Of a DNA stretch of 64,000 nt, positions 45,925 to 55,046 are shown piece after piece (position 1 is the stretch's first letter; each line of letters starts with the position of its first letter). The stretch comes from Polaromonas sp. JS666. GTDB taxonomy: Bacteria; Pseudomonadota; Gammaproteobacteria; Burkholderiales; Burkholderiaceae_C. The position numbers were made by a program, and so were the translations under genes. The DNA lies in assembly GCF_900103405.1 (NCBI RefSeq), contig NZ_FNHX01000003.1:62001-126000 (forward strand), written 5' to 3'. Below the pieces are notes generated by a model. The model saw only the letters and a program-made list of their open reading frames with translations. It was not told the origin of the DNA and did not search any database.

Positions 45925-47031
45925 TTACCCGCTGATGAGCTGGACGATTTCTTCGATCTGGGCCGCCGAGAGGCCCGGGTAGATCGGCAGGCACAGTATT
46001 TCTTCGGCGGCCTGGTGGGCCACCGGGAGCAATGAGGGGTCGGAAGACGGCATGTTCCGGTACGGCGTCAGGTCGCTGATCAGCGGGTAGAAATAGCGCC
46101 GCGAAAAAATCCCCGCGTCCTTGAGTTTTTGGTACAGCTCGTCCCTGCTGGTCGGGTAGTCTTTCCGCACGCGAAGGGGGAAGTAGGAATAACTGGTTTC
46201 CTGTCCCTCTATCAGAGGCAGGATTTTTATCCCCTTCACCGGTGCCAGCGCGCGGCGGTAGTGCGCATCCACCAAGCGGCGCTGCTGCCGGGCTTCGTCA
46301 ATGTGCTTGAGCTGCAGCAGGCCGAATGCCGCGTGAATCTCGCTCATCTTGCCGTTCAGGCCCGCGCTTTCAACGGTGACCTCGTTGACGTAACCAAAGT
46401 TTTTGAGGCGGTCGATCTTTTGCTTGGTGGCCAGGTCGGGGGAGATGATGGCGCCGCCCTCAAAGGTATTGAACACCTTGGTGGCATGAAAACTCAGGAC
46501 CGACAGGTCGCCCTGGTTGAGAAGGCTCTGGCCCTGAAAATTCACCCCGAAGGCATGCGCCGCGTCGTACAGCACCTTGAGCTTGTGGGTTTCGGCGATC
46601 TTGCGGATGGCCGTCACGTCGCATGGGTAACCATAGCAATGCACCGGCAGTATGGCGGTCGTTTGCGGCGTGATCGCGGCCTCGATACGCGCGGGATCGA
46701 GGTTCAGGGTGTCCGGCTCAATATCGACAAAGACGGGCTTGAGTTTGTTCCATAGCAGCGAGTGCGCCGTGGCGACAAAGGAGTAGGGGGTGGTGATGAC
46801 CTCTCCCTCGACCTCCAGGGCCTGCAGCGCCGTTACCAGCGCGATCGTCGCATTGGTGAACAGCGACAGGTGCTCGACGCCCAGGTATTCACAAAGCGCT
46901 TTTTCCAACTGCTGGTGAAACGGCCCACCGTTGGTCAGGACTTTGCTGTCCCAGATCGCCTGCAGGGACGGAATGAACTCCTCCAGGGGCGGGAGGAAGG
47001 GCTGGGTGACGTAGATCGGCTTTTTGTTCAT
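45925..47031 (-). CDS. DegT/DnrJ/EryC1 sugar aminotransferase
   Basis: A 368-residue PLP aminotransferase of the sugar-nucleotide class. Lys185 in LSFHATKVFNTFEGGA is the PLP lysine; DAAHAFGVN carries the Asp that contacts the pyridine ring, and TTPYSFVATAHSL matches VioA/FdtB-like members that make 4-amino-4,6-dideoxy (Qui4N/Fuc4N) sugars from 4-keto precursors. The 4-keto sugar could come from RmlB (dTDP-glucose). The start at 47031 gives MNKKPIYVTQPFLPP, the normal family N terminus. It begins 4 bp after the wzt stop; WbqC follows. Confidence 0.9.
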   Translation of the reverse strand: MNKKPIYVTQPFLPPLEEFIPSLQAIWDSKVLTNGGPFHQQLEKALCEYLGVEHLSLFTNATIALVTALQALEVEGEVITTPYSFVATAHSLLWNKLKPVFVDIEPDTLNLDPARIEAAITPQTTAILPVHCYGYPCDVTAIRKIAETHKLKVLYDAAHAFGVNFQGQSLLNQGDLSVLSFHATKVFNTFEGGAIISPDLATKQKIDRLKNFGYVNEVTVESAGLNGKMSEIHAAFGLLQLKHIDEARQQRRLVDAHYRRALAPVKGIKILPLIEGQETSYSYFPLRVRKDYPTSRDELYQKLKDAGIFSRRYFYPLISDLTPYRNMPSSDPSLLPVAHQAAEEILCLPIYPGLSAAQIEEIVQLISG

Positions 47032-47035
47032 GTGT

Positions 47036-48289
47036 TCAAACCCGCGAAAAATCCCACTGAAGCTTGGGCCGCACTGCTCCTGGGAGTTCCCCCATCCAGG
47101 AATTGGCGACTCGCCGATCATCTTGAACTTCAAACACGAGGGGATTCTCCATCTCGAACAGCACGGTATTGCCGTCTCGCACAAAGTAGATGTGGAGCGT
47201 GTAAGTGCCGGTGTTTAACAGATTGGGCGGAATGTGGCAAACGCTGGAATACCGGCCCTTGCCGACCTGCCGCGGGTCCTGCGAGCTCACAAAAATGCAT
47301 TCCCCCGAGATGGTTCTGAGGTGAAAACTTGCATAAAAGAGCACGTCGTCCAGCAGCAGGCTGTAGCTCAATTCCACTTGCAGCGCGGTCGCGACCGTCA
47401 GTGCTGCTTGCGGATTTCCCTGTGCGGACACCATGATTTTGTGAACTGTGACGTTCTCGTTACCCGGTGCAGGCTCATCGTCGGCCCAGGAGAGTTCATG
47501 GGTGTTTCGAAAGCCATGGCCCAGGTATTCGTCGACGACTGAAGCTACCGGGCCGGCGCGGACGATTTTTCCCTTGGAAAGGCTGATCGCGCTGTTGCAC
47601 AGCGACTTCACCGCCGCCAGGTTATGGCTCACGAAAATGACGGTGCGGCCCTGTGAGCCGGTTTCCTTCATTTTGCCGAGGCATTTTTTCTGGAACTGGG
47701 CGTCGCCCACGGCGAGCACTTCGTCGAGGATCAGGATTTCCGGTTCCAGATGTGCGGCAACGGCGAAAGCCAGGCGCACGTACATGCCGCTGGAATAGCG
47801 CTTGACGGGGGTGTCGATGAATTTTTCGATCTCGGCAAACGCCACAATCTCGTCGAACTTGGCCAGTATCTCGGCTTTGCGCATGCCGAGGATGGCGCCG
47901 TTCAGGAAAACGTTTTCACGGCCAGTCAGCTCCGGATGAAACCCGGTGCCGACTTCAAGCAGGCTGGCGATGCGGCCATTGAGCCGGACTGACCCGCGTG
48001 TCGGGGCCGTGACCTGCGAAAGAATCTTGAGCAAGGTGGACTTGCCGGCACCGTTGTTGCCGATGACGCCGAGCACATCTCCCTGCTGGACCTGGAAGGA
48101 CACGTCGTCAAGCGCCAGGAAATGGGCATTTTCGGTGGCCGATTCGTTTGCATGGAGGCTGGCGTTGGGATCTTCCTTGCCACGCACGCGCGCCCACCAG
48201 CTCTGCAGGTCGTGGGACAGCGTGCCGTGGTTGATGGTCCCGAGACGGTATTCCTTGCTGATGTTTTCAACGCTGATGGCAATGGTCAT
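47036..48289 (-). CDS. wzt: Polysaccharide ABC exporter ATPase with carbohydrate-binding tail
   Basis: A 417-residue ABC ATPase of the O-antigen/teichoic acid class. Walker A GNNGAGKST (77-85), Q-loop region near 110-125, signature YSSGM (165-169) and Walker B ILILDEVLAVGD (185-196) are complete. From about residue 275 to the end is a beta-rich Wzt C-terminal domain that in E. coli O8/O9a recognises the modified non-reducing end of the finished chain. That predicts that this polysaccharide is terminated by a specific cap. It lies 2 bp after wzm. Confidence 0.93.
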   Translation of the reverse strand: MTIAISVENISKEYRLGTINHGTLSHDLQSWWARVRGKEDPNASLHANESATENAHFLALDDVSFQVQQGDVLGVIGNNGAGKSTLLKILSQVTAPTRGSVRLNGRIASLLEVGTGFHPELTGRENVFLNGAILGMRKAEILAKFDEIVAFAEIEKFIDTPVKRYSSGMYVRLAFAVAAHLEPEILILDEVLAVGDAQFQKKCLGKMKETGSQGRTVIFVSHNLAAVKSLCNSAISLSKGKIVRAGPVASVVDEYLGHGFRNTHELSWADDEPAPGNENVTVHKIMVSAQGNPQAALTVATALQVELSYSLLLDDVLFYASFHLRTISGECIFVSSQDPRQVGKGRYSSVCHIPPNLLNTGTYTLHIYFVRDGNTVLFEMENPLVFEVQDDRRVANSWMGELPGAVRPKLQWDFSRV

Positions 48290-48291
48290 GG

Positions 48292-49131
48292 TCAGACGGT
48301 ATCCATCACGGTTTTTTCAACTCTGACAAAGGCCAGTATCCCCAAAAACAGGATCACGGCCGTTTCGGCGACGCTGACGGCCAGCATGGGCAGGTTCAGC
48401 GTGCCCGAGCCAAGCACGACGTGGCGCAGCGTTTCAACCACCGGCGTCATGGGGTTGGCGGCGACAAAGGGATAAAGGTTGGCTGGCACTTGCGACAACG
48501 GGTAAACCACCGGGGTGGCGTACATCCAGAGTTGCATGCCAAAGGCCAGGGCAAAGGCCAGGTCCCGGTAGCGGGTGGTCAGCGCGGAGATCAGGACGCC
48601 CAAGCCCAAACCCAGCGCGGCCATTTGAAGAATAAGCAGGGGGACGACAACGATAGCCCAGGGCGAGGGGTGAATTGCCGCACCCTGCCAGCCGAAGTAG
48701 GCCATGAGGGCCAGCAGGACGCCGCCCTGGATGGCAAAGGTCAGCAGGCTGATCAGGACGATGGACACCGGGACGACGAGGCGCGGAAAGTAAACCTTGC
48801 CGAAAATACCGGCGTTCGCGGTAAAAGTGTCCGAGGTCTTGGTCAGGCAGGCGGCAAAATAGTTCCAGCCCAGAAGACCCGACAGGTAAAACAGCAGCGG
48901 CGGTGCGCCATCGGTGGGGATTTTGGCGATCTGGCCGAAAATCACGCTGAAAATCAGCGCCGAGACCAGGGGTTGCACCACATGCCAGAGCGGCCCGAGT
49001 ATGGTTTGTTTGTAAAGCGCGAGGAAATCGCGCTTGACCAGCAACATGATGAGGTCACGATAGCGCCACAGCTCGTCCAGGCGCAGGTCAAACCAGCCCC
49101 GGCGCGCGCTAATTGTTCTGGTCCATTGCAT
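48292..49131 (-). CDS. wzm: Polysaccharide ABC exporter permease
   Basis: A 279-residue ABC-2 type membrane permease. It begins MQWTRTISARRGWFDLRLDELWRYR, an amphipathic N-terminal helix, then RDLIMLLVKRDFLALYKQTILGPLWHVVQPL, typical of Wzm/KpsM-like transporters, and six hydrophobic helices. Together with Wzt it exports undecaprenyl-linked glycan across the inner membrane. The start at 49131 was selected because a longer frame has no homology and overlaps the divergent gene. It is the first gene of the minus-strand operon; the region upstream (49132-49366) must hold its promoter. Confidence 0.92.
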   Translation of the reverse strand: MQWTRTISARRGWFDLRLDELWRYRDLIMLLVKRDFLALYKQTILGPLWHVVQPLVSALIFSVIFGQIAKIPTDGAPPLLFYLSGLLGWNYFAACLTKTSDTFTANAGIFGKVYFPRLVVPVSIVLISLLTFAIQGGVLLALMAYFGWQGAAIHPSPWAIVVVPLLILQMAALGLGLGVLISALTTRYRDLAFALAFGMQLWMYATPVVYPLSQVPANLYPFVAANPMTPVVETLRHVVLGSGTLNLPMLAVSVAETAVILFLGILAFVRVEKTVMDTV

Positions 49132-49174
49132 ATTGTTTGACAAGAGAGCCTGTGGGGTGTCGTGGCTTTGTAAA

Positions 49175-49193
49175 GACGGGCTCCCGGCCCGTC
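49175..49193 (-). other. Hairpin in the wzm leader region
   Basis: Arms GACGGGC (49175-49181) and GCCCGTC (49187-49193), 5-nt loop; read on the minus strand the stem is followed by TTTA, about 45 bp before the wzm start. It may be an attenuator-type hairpin or an operator; the T-run is short. Confidence 0.45.
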
Positions 49194-49323
49194 CGGCTGG
49201 TCTGCCTGCACCATGCTGACATGCATGCCGGCAAAGGCGCTTGCGCACCGCGGAGCCCCAGCTGTAGCCGATTTCCCCAATGGTAACATTGCCCCGGACC
49301 CTGGCCTGCGGCACGAGGGAGGC

Positions 49324-49338
49324 GCCCCAAATTGGGGC
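49324..49338. promoter_or_regulatory. Perfect 15-bp palindrome between divergent operons
   Basis: GCCCCAA A TTGGGGC, a 7-bp perfect inverted repeat around a central A, 29 bp upstream of the plus-strand start at 49367 and 193 bp upstream of wzm. It resembles a dimeric regulator site, but no factor is known to bind this sequence. Confidence 0.4.
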
Positions 49339-49366
49339 ATGCTGGATTAATGAGCGAAAGAGAGCT

Positions 49367-50224
49367 ATGAGACTGTTGGTGCTCGGGGTTACCGGAATGC
49401 TGGGCAGCGCGATGTTCAGGACACTCGCGGCCGGGGCTGGCGGGCACGAGGTGGTGGGAACGATGCGCGGTACTCCCGCATCGTCCACGTCGGGGGCAAA
49501 GGGAAAAGCGCGCATTCTGGGCGGCGTCGACGTGGAAAACCACGATTCCCTGGTGCGGGCCTTCTCTGAAGTGCGCCCGGATGCGGTCATCAACTGTGTC
49601 GGCCTGGTCAAGCAACTGGCCGATGCCAACAACCCGCTTCTGGCCGTCCCCATCAATACCCTGCTTCCGCATCGGCTTGCGGCCCTGTGTTCCGTCGCCG
49701 GCGCCCGGCTGGTCCATATCAGCACCGATTGTGTGTTCTCGGGTTCCAGGGGGGGTTACCTGGAGTCCGACTTCCCGGATGCCTACGACCTGTACGGGCG
49801 TTCCAAGCTGCTGGGCGAGGTGGACTATCCGAATGCGATCACCTTGCGCACCTCCATCATCGGCCATGAGGTGTCGGGCAGCCGCAGCTTGGTCGGCTGG
49901 TTTCTGGCGCAGGAAGGCCGCGTAAAGGGGTTCACGCGGGCGATTTTCTCGGGCTTGCCGACGGTGGAGCTTGCCCTGGTGGTGCGCGACTTTGTCCTGC
50001 CCCGGCCGGAGCTGCGCGGGCTGTACCACGTGGCGGCTGAGCCCATTGACAAGTTCAGGCTGCTGACGCTGGTCGCGCAGGTCTACGGCAAGAAAATCGA
50101 GATTGTTCCCGACAGCGATTTTGCGATTGACCGCTCGCTGAACGGCGAGCGTTTTAAGGCCGCGACGGGCTATGTGGCGCCGCCATGGCAGACGCTGATA
50201 GAGCGTATGCACGAGCAGCGCTGA
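49367..50224 (+). CDS. RmlD-like UDP-sugar reductase (WbvR/FnlB-type)
   Basis: A 285-residue SDR reductase related to RmlD: VLGVTGMLGSAMFR at the N terminus, NCVGLVKQLADANNP, STDCVFSGSRGGY and YGRSKLLGE (YxxxK). It lies directly before an inverting 4,6-dehydratase and a UDP-GlcNAc 2-epimerase. In UDP-L-FucNAc synthesis the reductase is about 370 residues with a C-terminal cupin domain (WbjC/CapF); this protein lacks that domain, as does WbvR of the UDP-L-QuiNAc pathway. I therefore favour L-QuiNAc, with L-FucNAc as the alternative. Its product should be a 4-reduced 2-acetamido-2,6-dideoxy-L-hexose. Confidence 0.82.
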   Translation: MRLLVLGVTGMLGSAMFRTLAAGAGGHEVVGTMRGTPASSTSGAKGKARILGGVDVENHDSLVRAFSEVRPDAVINCVGLVKQLADANNPLLAVPINTLLPHRLAALCSVAGARLVHISTDCVFSGSRGGYLESDFPDAYDLYGRSKLLGEVDYPNAITLRTSIIGHEVSGSRSLVGWFLAQEGRVKGFTRAIFSGLPTVELALVVRDFVLPRPELRGLYHVAAEPIDKFRLLTLVAQVYGKKIEIVPDSDFAIDRSLNGERFKAATGYVAPPWQTLIERMHEQR

Positions 50225-50268
50225 GCAACAACTTAACCAATGCAACCTATCGGTTGGCGGGGCGACAC

Positions 50269-51279
50269 ATGTTCAAAGACAAAGTATTGATGATCACGGG
50301 CGGCACGGGCTCGTTCGGCAACGCGGTGCTGCGCCGTTTCCTGGAGACCGACGTGCGGGAGATCCGCATCTTCAGCCGGGATGAAAAAAAGCAGGAAGAC
50401 ATGCGCATTGATTTCAACAATGCCAAGCTGAAGTTCTACATCGGCGATGTGCGCAATTCCGACAGCCTTCACGACGCCATGAAGGGCGTCAACTACGTGT
50501 TTCACGCGGCGGCCCTCAAGCAGGTCCCTTCGTGCGAGTTTTATCCGATGGAAGCCGTCAGGACCAATGTCCTGGGCGCGGAAAACGTCATGAACTCCGC
50601 CATCGCCGCGGGCGTGGAGCGGGTGGTCGTGCTCAGCACCGACAAGGCGGTGTACCCCATCAACGCCATGGGGCTGTCCAAGGCCATGATGGAAAAGCTG
50701 ATGGTGGCCAAGGCGCGCAGCCGCACGGAAAACGAAACGGTGCTGTGCGCCACCCGCTACGGCAACGTGATGGCGTCCCGCGGCTCGGTCATTCCCCTGT
50801 TTGTAGGACAGATCAAGGCGGGCAAGCCGCTGACCCTGACGGACCCCTCCATGACCCGTTTCCTGATGTCGCTGGAAGACTCGGTGGACCTGGTGCTCCA
50901 TGCCTTCGAGCACGCGCGGCAAGGCGACATCTTCGTGCAAAAGGCGCCGGCCTCCACGGTGGAGGTGCTGGCCCAGGCGCTCAAGGAAATCTACAGCGCC
51001 GAGACCCCGGTCCGGGTGATAGGCACCCGCCACGGCGAAAAGCTGTACGAATCCCTGGTCTCGCGCGAGGAGATGGCCAAGGCCGAAGACATGGGCCAGT
51101 ATTACCGCATTCCCGCGGATAACCGCGACCTGAACTACAACAAGTTTTTCATCGAAGGTGAAACCGGTATGGCCGCCTTTGACGACTACACCTCGCACAA
51201 CACCGAGCGCCTTGAAGTCGAGGGCGTCAAGAAGCTGCTGCTCAAGCTCGATTTCATTCAGGAGCAGCTCAATGCTTAA
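50269..51279 (+). CDS. UDP-GlcNAc inverting 4,6-dehydratase/5-epimerase (FnlA/CapE/WbjB type)
   Basis: A 336-residue soluble SDR. Motifs: MITGGTGSFGNAVLRRFL, FHAAALKQVPSCEFYP, VLSTDKAVYPINAMGLSKAMMEKL, where the usual YxxxK appears as MxxxK (Met-Gly-Leu-Ser-Lys), and RYGNVMASRGSVIPLF. CapE and WbpM families show the same Ser-Met-Lys arrangement. The enzyme dehydrates and epimerises UDP-GlcNAc to a 4-keto-6-deoxy-L-hexosamine. The start at 50269 begins 44 bp after the reductase gene, and the epimerase gene overlaps its end by 8 bp, so the three form a pathway unit. Confidence 0.9.
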   Translation: MFKDKVLMITGGTGSFGNAVLRRFLETDVREIRIFSRDEKKQEDMRIDFNNAKLKFYIGDVRNSDSLHDAMKGVNYVFHAAALKQVPSCEFYPMEAVRTNVLGAENVMNSAIAAGVERVVVLSTDKAVYPINAMGLSKAMMEKLMVAKARSRTENETVLCATRYGNVMASRGSVIPLFVGQIKAGKPLTLTDPSMTRFLMSLEDSVDLVLHAFEHARQGDIFVQKAPASTVEVLAQALKEIYSAETPVRVIGTRHGEKLYESLVSREEMAKAEDMGQYYRIPADNRDLNYNKFFIEGETGMAAFDDYTSHNTERLEVEGVKKLLLKLDFIQEQLNA

Positions 51280-52399
51280 GGTGATGACTATTGTGGGCAC
51301 GCGCCCCGAGCTCATCAAGATGAGCCGCGTCATTGCCGAGCTGGATGCCCATACCCGGCACGTGCTGGTCCATACGGGGCAGAACTACGACTATGAGCTG
51401 AACCAGGTTTTTTTCGACGACCTGAAGATACGCAAACCGGACTATTTCCTGGAGGCCGCCGGCGGCAACGCGGCGCAGACGATCGCCCAGGTCATCGCGA
51501 AGTCCGACGAAGTGATGGAAAAAGAGGCCCCTGATGCGGTGATGCTGTACGGCGACACCAACTCTTGCCTCGCGGTGCTGTCGGCCAAGCGCCGCAAGAT
51601 ACCGGTGTTCCACATGGAGGCCGGCAACCGCTGCTTTGACCAGCGGGTTCCGGAGGAACTCAATCGAAAGGTACTGGACCATCTCTCCGACATCAACATG
51701 GTGTTGACCGAGCATGCGCGGCGCTATTTGCTGGACGAAGGCATCCGGCCGGAAACGATTTTCAAGACCGGCTCGCACATGCGCGAAGTGCTCGACTATT
51801 ACCAGCCCGGCATCGAAAAATCCGACATCCTGAGCCGGCTGTCCCTGAACGCGCAGCAGTACTTCCTGGTCAGCGCGCACCGCGAAGAAAACGTCGATTC
51901 GCCGGCCGCCCTGGCGGACCTGCTCGACACGCTGGGCGCGCTGGTGGAGGCCTACGGCTTTCCCGTCATCGTGTCCACCCATCCGCGCACGCGCAAGCGC
52001 CTGGAGGAGATGGACCGGTCCGTGCTGAGCGACAAGATTGTCTTCAGCAAGCCCTTCGGTTTCCTGGACTATGTGCACCTGCAGACCAAGGCCTTTTGTG
52101 TGCTGTCCGACAGCGGCACCATCACCGAAGAATCCTCGCTGCTGAACTTTCCCGCCATCACGATCCGCAATGCGCACGAGCGCCCCGAAGGCATGGACGT
52201 GGGCACGCTGATCATGAGCGGCCTCAAGCGGGAGCGGGTGCTGGACGCCGTCAAGGTCGTGGCCAGCCAGGCCGTGGCGGGCGGGCGCGCGGTGCTGCCG
52301 GTGGCCGACTACGAGAATCCGCACGTCTCCAAACAGGTTTTGCGGATTGTCTTCAGCTATGTGGACTACATCAACCGCGTCGTGTGGTCCAAACCATGA
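51272..52399 (+). CDS. UDP-N-acetylglucosamine 2-epimerase family (FnlC/WbjD/WecB-like)
   Basis: A 375-residue GT-B-like non-hydrolysing 2-epimerase. Motifs: VMTIVGTRPELIKMSRVI at the N terminus, HTGQNYDYELNQVFF, YGDTNSCLAVLSAKRRKIPVFHMEAGNRCFDQRVPEE, SAHREENVDSP and LSDSGTITEESSLLNFP are all conserved. Following a CapE-type dehydratase and a reductase, it should epimerise C2 to give UDP-L-QuiNAc or UDP-L-FucNAc; a WbpI-like role on UDP-GlcNAc3NAcA (giving the manno form) is possible because WbpB/D/E are encoded elsewhere in the locus. The start overlaps the preceding gene by 8 bp. Confidence 0.9.
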   Translation: MLKVMTIVGTRPELIKMSRVIAELDAHTRHVLVHTGQNYDYELNQVFFDDLKIRKPDYFLEAAGGNAAQTIAQVIAKSDEVMEKEAPDAVMLYGDTNSCLAVLSAKRRKIPVFHMEAGNRCFDQRVPEELNRKVLDHLSDINMVLTEHARRYLLDEGIRPETIFKTGSHMREVLDYYQPGIEKSDILSRLSLNAQQYFLVSAHREENVDSPAALADLLDTLGALVEAYGFPVIVSTHPRTRKRLEEMDRSVLSDKIVFSKPFGFLDYVHLQTKAFCVLSDSGTITEESSLLNFPAITIRNAHERPEGMDVGTLIMSGLKRERVLDAVKVVASQAVAGGRAVLPVADYENPHVSKQVLRIVFSYVDYINRVVWSKP

Positions 52400-53394
52400 C
52401 TGACACGCAGGCCGGTGCGGCAGCCGCCGTCGGTCCTGTTGTCAGCGTGATCCTGCCCACGTACAACCGTGGGAACTTCATTGGTGAAGCGGTCGAGTCC
52501 GTGCTGTCGCAAGGCTTCACCAGCTTCGAGCTCATCGTGGTCGATGACGGGTCGAGCGACAACACCGCCGAGGTGATGCAGGGCCTGGCCGATCCCCGCG
52601 TCATTTACCTGCGGCAGGCCAACAAAGGCCGCTCCAATGCCAGGAACCATGCGCTGTCGCGCGCGCGCGGCCGCTACATCGCCTTTCTCGATTCGGACGA
52701 CCTCTACATGCCCGGCAAGCTGGCCATGCAGGTCGAGTACCTCGACGCCCATCCCGCAACAGGCATGGTCTATACCTCGGCCCATTGCATCGACTATTCC
52801 GGCAACCCGCTCCCTGAAAACTACCGGGCCTCGGTATCGGGCTGGATCTACACGTCCATCGCCTTTTTCCGGCCCGTGACGATCACCCTGCCCACCGTGA
52901 TGGCCAGGCGCGAACTGTTCGAAAAAGCCGGGGGCTTTGACGAGAACATGCACCGCTTCGAAGACACCGACATGTGGCGGCGCATCTCCAAGCTGGCGCG
53001 CATAGATGCCATGCCGGCCTTCACCTGCCGGCTCAGGACGCATACGGAAAACAGCCTGGCCGCGCAGGATCCGGCGCAAATCGTGGGGGCGCTGGACTAC
53101 TACGTCCGCAAGATCCTGGCGGAGGACACCGCGGTGGGCACACTGGTCAAAAAGCGGGGTATCGGCTCCCTCTATTACTACTACGGCCGCGCCTTCCTGA
53201 CCGTGCCGGCCTGGAAGGCGGCCGGCCGGCAGCTGCTGCGCACCGCCTACCGCTACTGGTTCTTTCTCTGGTTCAGGCAACTGGCGGTCACGGCCTACCA
53301 CTGGGTTTCACCGGATAATGTGTCCTGGCTCCGGCGGTCCAGGGCGGCCGCCCTGGAATCCCGGAAAAAGAACGATGATCGACCCCCCGAATGA
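52396..53394 (+). CDS. GT2 family glycosyltransferase
   Basis: A 332-residue GT-A enzyme. The nucleotide-sugar pocket begins VSVILPTYNRGNFIGEAVESVL; VVDDGSSDNTAEV and FLDSDDLYMPGK hold the acidic DxD-type residues; EDTDMWRRISK is the acceptor-side conserved block. The last ~60 residues are basic and aromatic (YWFFLWFRQL), suggesting membrane attachment. ATGA overlap joins it to the 2-epimerase gene and again to the next gene. Donor unknown; the neighbouring pathway suggests an L-QuiNAc/L-FucNAc or rhamnose donor (inference). Confidence 0.9.
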   Translation: MTDTQAGAAAAVGPVVSVILPTYNRGNFIGEAVESVLSQGFTSFELIVVDDGSSDNTAEVMQGLADPRVIYLRQANKGRSNARNHALSRARGRYIAFLDSDDLYMPGKLAMQVEYLDAHPATGMVYTSAHCIDYSGNPLPENYRASVSGWIYTSIAFFRPVTITLPTVMARRELFEKAGGFDENMHRFEDTDMWRRISKLARIDAMPAFTCRLRTHTENSLAAQDPAQIVGALDYYVRKILAEDTAVGTLVKKRGIGSLYYYYGRAFLTVPAWKAAGRQLLRTAYRYWFFLWFRQLAVTAYHWVSPDNVSWLRRSRAAALESRKKNDDRPPE

Positions 53395-55040
53395 ACCTGC
53401 CAAGCTCCGCCTTAGTCTCCATAGTCATTCCCGTCTATAACGGTAGCAACTACCTTGCCGAGGCCATCGATAGCGCCCTGGCCCAGACCTATCCCCATGT
53501 CGAAGTGGTGGTCGTCAACGACGGCTCCAGCGACGACGGGCGGACCGAGCAGGTGGCCTTGTCGTACGGCGACCGCATCCGCTATTACAAGAAGGAAAAC
53601 GGCGGAGTCGCCTCGGCGCTGAATTACGGCATCGAGAAGATGGCCGGGGACTATTTCTCGTGGCTGAGCCACGACGACCTCTATATGGCCGACAAGGTCG
53701 CCCGGCAGATGCAGGCGCTGGCCGGCGCCGCCAGCCCGCGCACCATCATCTACAGCAATTACGCGGTCTTCAGCGACGACCCGGGCAGCGCGGTGTCGGT
53801 GGCCTTGAAAGGCGTTCCTCCGCAAGCGTTCCGCTATTGGCTGACCGTGGAAAATGCGCTGCACGGCTGCGCGCTGCTGATTCCCAAGGCGGCTTTTGCG
53901 GAATGCGGAACCTTTGACCTCACGCTGCGCACCACCCAGGATTACGACCTGTGGTTTCGCATGGCCGCATCGTTTTCCTTTGTGCATATTCCCGACACCC
54001 TGGTCAAGGCCAGGAGCCATGCGCAGCAGGACAGCCTCAAGATGGGCGCCATCGTGCTCCAGGAGTGCAACGCCCTTTTGTCGGGGTTCACCGTGAAGCT
54101 GGGCGAGGCGGAATTGAGGGACGCTTCGGGCGAGCCGGTCCCGCTGGCCTATGCCAGGATTGCCTCGAGCATGTGGCAGCGCGGTTTCTTTCAGGCCGCG
54201 ATGGTGGCTTCCCGGCTCGGCCTGGGAGCGCTTGCGGGCCTGCCCTTGCGCGTCAAGGCCCGGGTGCTGGCCAGGCTGGCGCTGGGCCCGCTCACCTACT
54301 GCGTGCTCCATCCCCTGCGGCGCTTGCTGCCGGCGCGCGCGCGCGGCATCATCCGGCGCGTGTTCAGCGGCGCTGCCAGGGTGCGGCCCCCACCCGCGGA
54401 GACGGTACAGGGCCTTGCGCTCAAGGAAAAATTTTCCGAGGTCTACGCCAAGAACATCTTCGGCGGCGGCAAGTCGCGCTCCGGCGAGGGCTCGGACATG
54501 GTGCAGACGGCCGTCATACGGCGCGAGATACCGCGCCTGCTCAAGAGCCTGGACATCAAGACTTTTCTGGATGCGCCCTGCGGGGACTGGTACTGGATGC
54601 GCCATGTCGACCTGCCTGTCGAGCGTTATGTCGGCGTCGATATCGTCGAAGGCCTGATCGCCAAAAATCAGAGCGAATTCGGCAACGAGAAAGTCAGCTT
54701 CCAGTGCCTGAACCTGGCCAGCAGCGAGCTGCCGGCCGCCGACCTGATTTTTTCCAGGGATTGCCTGGTTCACCTGTCATTCGCCGACGCGCAGAAAATC
54801 ATCGCGAACTTCAAGCGTTCGGGCGCCAAATACCTGCTCACCACCACGTTCACCGAGCGCAAGGTGAATGAAGACCTTGGAACCGGCTTCTGGCGGCCCC
54901 TGAACAAGCAGTTGCCGCCCTTCAACTTTCCGCCGCCCCAGCTGCTGATCAACGAAGGCTGCACCGAGGGCAACAACATGTTCACGGACAAGTGCCTGGG
55001 TCTCTGGAAACTTGAGGACATCGAACTGGCGCAGGCCTAG
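53391..55040 (+). CDS. GT2 glycosyltransferase fused to a SAM methyltransferase
   Basis: A 549-residue bifunctional protein. Residues about 1-230 are a GT2 domain ([39 protein letters not shown] with Asp95-Asp96). A linker of about 110 residues has helical, Arg-rich character ([18 protein letters not shown]). From about 340 is a methyltransferase domain with [13 protein letters not shown] near 390 and [11 protein letters not shown], homologous to the separate enzyme at 35990-36718. The fusion suggests that sugar addition and methylation are combined, as in chain-terminating enzymes. ATGA overlap with the previous gene. Confidence 0.87.
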   Translation: MNLPSSALVSIVIPVYNGSNYLAEAIDSALAQTYPHVEVVVVNDGSSDDGRTEQVALSYGDRIRYYKKENGGVASALNYGIEKMAGDYFSWLSHDDLYMADKVARQMQALAGAASPRTIIYSNYAVFSDDPGSAVSVALKGVPPQAFRYWLTVENALHGCALLIPKAAFAECGTFDLTLRTTQDYDLWFRMAASFSFVHIPDTLVKARSHAQQDSLKMGAIVLQECNALLSGFTVKLGEAELRDASGEPVPLAYARIASSMWQRGFFQAAMVASRLGLGALAGLPLRVKARVLARLALGPLTYCVLHPLRRLLPARARGIIRRVFSGAARVRPPPAETVQGLALKEKFSEVYAKNIFGGGKSRSGEGSDMVQTAVIRREIPRLLKSLDIKTFLDAPCGDWYWMRHVDLPVERYVGVDIVEGLIAKNQSEFGNEKVSFQCLNLASSELPAADLIFSRDCLVHLSFADAQKIIANFKRSGAKYLLTTTFTERKVNEDLGTGFWRPLNKQLPPFNFPPPQLLINEGCTEGNNMFTDKCLGLWKLEDIELAQA

Positions 55041-55046
55041 CGCGGG

